Part shown: positions 60,920-64,000 of the stretch, one piece after another
Position numbering within the stretch: the first letter of the stretch is position 1
Layout: every line of letters starts with the position of its first letter
Source: Margaritifera margaritifera
Lineage: Eukaryota > Mollusca > Bivalvia > Unionida > Margaritiferidae
DNA: 64,000 bases
Reading direction: 5' to 3'
Assembly (NCBI GenBank): GCA_029931535.1
Contig: JAQPZY010001346.1
Coordinates: forward strand, 1,550,001 to 1,614,000
Made by a program: the position numbers and the translations under genes
The notes under the pieces: generated by a model
What the model was told of the DNA's origin: nothing
The model's input: the letters and a program-made list of their open reading frames with translations, nothing else
Database searches by the model: none

Positions 60920-61158
60920 TGGACAAATATCATCAATCAATGAGCTGGAATTGCTTTGCAATCCAGCCAAACAATTTATTGAACTTAACAATACTTTTGT
61001 TAATATGTAATGCATTGAGGCTATACCCATACTGATAATGTAGCAATGAGGGAAGAGAGGACATGCACATATTCTACTACAATGTGCAATATAATGTACA
61101 ATAAGAAATAATACATAACAAGAATTTAAATACTATGAAACCTGTCTTACTAAAGGGC

Positions 61159-61330
61159 ACCTGCTTATAAAGGAAAACAATTAAGGGTAACCCTCCTTTT
61201 CATTATCATTGTAACCTTTACAATAAAGGACACCTGTCCATAGAGGACAACAATTAAAAATCAGTCTCCTTTAATTATCATTTTAGTCCATATATAGGAC
61301 ACCATTCTACACAGGACAAATTGTATGCAT
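61159..61330 (+). repeat. 71-bp tandem repeat, three units
   Basis: ACCTGCTTATAAAGGA (61159), ACCTGTCCATAGAGGA (61232) and ACCATTCTACACAGGA (61301) begin units with shared CAATTAA and CCTTT...TTATCATT blocks. Confidence 0.75.
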
Positions 61331-61812
61331 CCTTGAGTGTCTTTATAAACATGTTTCACTGTGAATGACATACAATATATTTCTCATTCTCAGTTTACAT
61401 TAGTATACTAACTCTATTACTCTGCACAAAAGAAAAGCTGAGATTTTGTCCAAAAACTGCAGCTAAGTTTTTGGAAAAATGAATACTGCTGTTGGTTTGA
61501 TTGTTTGTTTTTGCTTCAAATATAAACTTTTGATCAATTTAATGCCAGTAGTCAATTTCTTCTCCTTTTCTTTTTACCTTGGAAATTAAAATTGCTATTA
61601 GCCTCTAATATCAAAATCAACAGGTTACTTATCCCTCTGGAGAACATCAAGGACAGTTTGAATGCTGGATGATTAGAATAACTTTATCTTGGCAATACCA
61701 GAGTCTATCTCACACTTTCTGATAAATAACTTTCACTCAATTTTTACATGTAATTTTTAGCCTCATCTATCTATCTTCCCTTTTGCTCAATTTCTACAAA
61801 TAATTTTTAGCT
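61331..61812. other. Intron A-B, nothing recognised
   Basis: AT-rich, no coding pattern. Confidence 0.45.
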
Positions 61813-61882
61813 TCATCTATCTATCTATCTATCTATCTAGGTACCTGTCTACCTATCTATCATCTACCTATCTAATTATCTA
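61813..61882. repeat. (ATCT)n imperfect microsatellite
   Basis: ATCT units with CCT and AATT interruptions. Confidence 0.9.
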
Positions 61883-62049
61883 ATGTGCATCTTTAATTTT
61901 TCCATGGGTATGACTAACCTGAAGGTTTAGATCATTTCAAAAAACACTAACCTCAACATACCTGCCATAAAACGATGTGTCATGAGAAAAAACATGATTT
62001 CTGACTCCCAAACCTCCCCAAGCAAAGTCCAACAAAACTAAATTTCAGA

Positions 62050-62880
62050 ACTCCTGGTTAATGGAGTTTGACTTTGTGAAGTGCAGCAACAATGGGGGGG
62101 GGGGGGCCATTTATTCTTTGCACATACTGCAAACTCCATTATCGACATTAGTCATTCTGGATTGTATGACATTGTTGACACAGCAACACCACCCACCACT
62201 GGGACAATGCATAAATTCAGAGCTCAATCCCAAAAGTAACTAACATGTTTAAAGAATCATTGACAGACCATGTCACTAAAGCTGAAGTATTTTCTGCAAT
62301 TTAGTTGCAGAGTTCAATCTGCCACTTTCAGTTGCAGATCATTTTTCAGACCTGTGGAAGGAAATGTTCCCAAATAGTGATATCACTAAGAAATCCAGTT
62401 GCAAAATTACATGAACAGCAAATTTCATAAATAATACAATTGCACCAATGTTGGATAAACAAGTAACAAAGTTATGCCAAAATAACAAATTCTTAGTCCT
62501 GACTGATGAATCTAATAAGAAAGGTGGTGACAAGACTCGCTATTTTGATCCAGGTGTATGACCATGCCATGAAGAAAGTATGTCAAATACCTTCAGGAAA
62601 ACCAAGATTTGATAATCTAACTAGGGTGGTCATTGCATGTTTGATACTCCTCCACAGCAATGCAGATGCATCAAGATAATTTTCTATGCTGACAAAAATT
62701 CAACAAGATCTTTGGGGAAGTTTAAACAACAGTACCATCTGGTCTCTAATGAGTTCAAAGATGAACTGCCTTCAAACTCCCTTCTGAACCACTGGCAGAA
62801 GCAAAGACTGCATCTAATGACTATATTCTACTGTCCAATGGGTTTTAAAGACAAACACTTGCTGTATTTTTTTATTTAAT
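62050..62880 (+). pseudogene. hAT-type transposase-derived pseudogene, antisense in intron
   Basis: A plus-strand region in the A-B intron. A short N-terminal Cys/His stretch (CTYC region near 62120) suggests a BED-type zinc finger. NLPLSVADHFSDLWKEMFPN (about 62310-62369), TKLCQNNKFLVLTDESNKKG and VYDHAMKKVC follow in alternating frames. The ADHFSDL...CQNNKFxxLxDESxxKG layout is the start of the catalytic core of a hAT-like transposase family common in aquatic invertebrates; the D of TDES would be catalytic. The rest of the core is missing; a plus frame (62637-62879) has no such motif. Orientation is opposite to the host gene. Confidence 0.6.
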
Positions 62881-63240
62881 ATCTGTGTGGTTGAGATTAT
62901 GTGAGTGTGTGCATGTGCATATGTGTGTATGTGTGGTGATGATATTTAAAGTGCCAAGTCTACCATCTATTTTTTGTTTGTAAGTGTAATAAATGCTTCA
63001 AAGAAAACAGATATGTTATTTTCTTTTATTTAAAAATATGAATTTCCAGTCGTTTTTTATAGGCTCAAATGAAAAAATAGCTTATTCTCAACTGGACTGC
63101 ATCGCTTTTTGGGGGTCATGCACACTGACCCACACCTGAGACCTAAAAATACACTTTTTATGTCTTCTAACCCCTCAGCACTGTTATGACTTTTACATAA
63201 TGGTTGAGCAAACTGTTTCAGTTTCCAATAAAACTTTTAC

Positions 63241-63454
63241 CTCAATATCTATCCAAGACTTTCCAAAGAGAAATCTGTCTATAATTTGTCTCTCCAGGTT
63301 GGTGAAGTTGTACTCAATAGTTGTTCCCTTGCCATCCTCAAAGGAATAGTTACAGCTGGCCAGAACCAGGGGCAGAACATCCTGCTCTGGGTGGTAGCTG
63401 ATCAGGTGAGCTGGAGTTATGTCCCTTACCTTCACATGTGGTATCTCAGCGACT
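63241..63454 (-). CDS. RNF213: RNF213-like, first exon in window
   Basis: Acceptor CCCCATTTCAG before 63454 with a good pyrimidine tract; donor GTAAAAG after 63241. It starts with one base of a split codon and ends in phase 0. Encodes VAEIPHVKVRDITPAHLISY, HPEQDVLPLVLASCNYSFED, GKGTTIEYNFTNLERQIIDR, FLFGKSWIDIE. The DVLPLVLASCNYS...Y.F.NLERQIIDRFL block is the strongest match to RNF213 C-terminal sequence known to me. RING, RZ finger and AAA+ parts must lie upstream, beyond the window. Molluscs often carry several RNF213-like genes, so this may be a paralogue rather than a one-to-one orthologue. Confidence 0.85.
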
Positions 63455-64000
63455 CTGAAATGGGGAAAAAGTTAGAGAAATTAAACAAGAAATTGTAATA
63501 AAATAAAAATAAATATCTAATACAAATGTGAAGATATTCAATGCATTTTCAATTCTGATTCTTTATTGCATGATGAAATTTGATTTGTCAAATTGCTAAC
63601 ATAAAATATAGTCACGTAAAATCAAGATGCTTCACACTGTTAAATTTGAAACAAAAATAGGGCTTGTCTGTCGTAGTTTAGAAATAGTCTGAGGGACATA
63701 GCTTTCATAGTATTAGGTCTTTCCAGATTCACCTCAGATTAAAGGCAGATCCATTTTAAGCTCATTCCCTGGCATACTTTTAAGCCACATTTCACTTCAG
63801 ATAAAACAAAAAACAACAGTATTTTAACAAGAGTATTGCAAACAGCTCATTATATAATAATCTTATGATTTTGTCAATACTTATGACCTTGACCTTTGAA
63901 CTAGTAACTTTACTACTGTATACTATTGAGTGGACCTTGGTAAAATTTTATGAAAATATCTGAAGGGGATAAAAACTGGATAGGGAAACAGGCTATTGAT
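63455..64000. other. Intron upstream of the first visible exon
   Basis: No further exon with paired splice sites could be found before the window edge. Confidence 0.5.

Overview
The window is nuclear DNA of an animal, most likely a mollusc and probably a bivalve. It is AT-rich and intron-bearing. It carries many tRNA-headed SINEs ending in a GCGTTAAACC-type tail, LINE fragments, microsatellites and minisatellites, and 140-170 bp tandem repeats. There are no operons, ribosome binding sites or bacterial-type genes. The mollusc assignment is inferred from the SINE style and was not tested by search.

Only one cellular gene is visible. The minus strand from 63454 down to 44553 holds six exons, joined by good GT-AG sites in consistent phase, encoding about 308 residues. 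I read them as the C-terminal end of an RNF213 (mysterin)-like giant E3 ubiquitin ligase. Upstream exons lie beyond the right edge. The introns hold an antisense LINE, an antisense hAT-type transposase remnant, SINEs, a LINE tail fragment, minisatellites and AT-rich palindromic blocks.

The left 38 kb is a graveyard of mobile and virus-like DNA. In order it holds: an integrase-core fragment (168-450); three tandem tRNA-like units (1040-1580); a SINE (3929-4154); the 5' part of a LINE with its endonuclease domain (5131-6235, minus); a decayed element with a protein-primed type B DNA polymerase followed by a nearly intact packaging-type ATPase (about 7035-11800), interrupted by a perfect hAT-type MITE (8816-9154); a 4.8 kb CR1-like LINE on the minus strand (12300-17100) whose ORF1 has SGNH-esterase and zinc-knuckle segments; two SINEs in the same ATCT target (18315-18749); a GC-richer cluster of broken intronless ORFs of unknown kind (20341-23398); a SINE (23584-23819); a second large decayed element (24365-32700) with another type B polymerase converging on a row of minus-strand genes, two of which share an ATGA stop/start overlap; and a DIRS-type tyrosine-recombinase remnant with inverted and internal complementary repeats (35841-38356).

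From 41 to 48 kb there are several minisatellites. The largest is a 47/49-bp array of about 30 units, with a five-unit (239 bp) higher-order repeat and duplicated flanks. The most novel parts are the two DNA-virus-like elements and the unexplained ORF cluster at 20.3-23.4 kb. All are broken by frameshifts and stops and look like old insertions rather than active systems.
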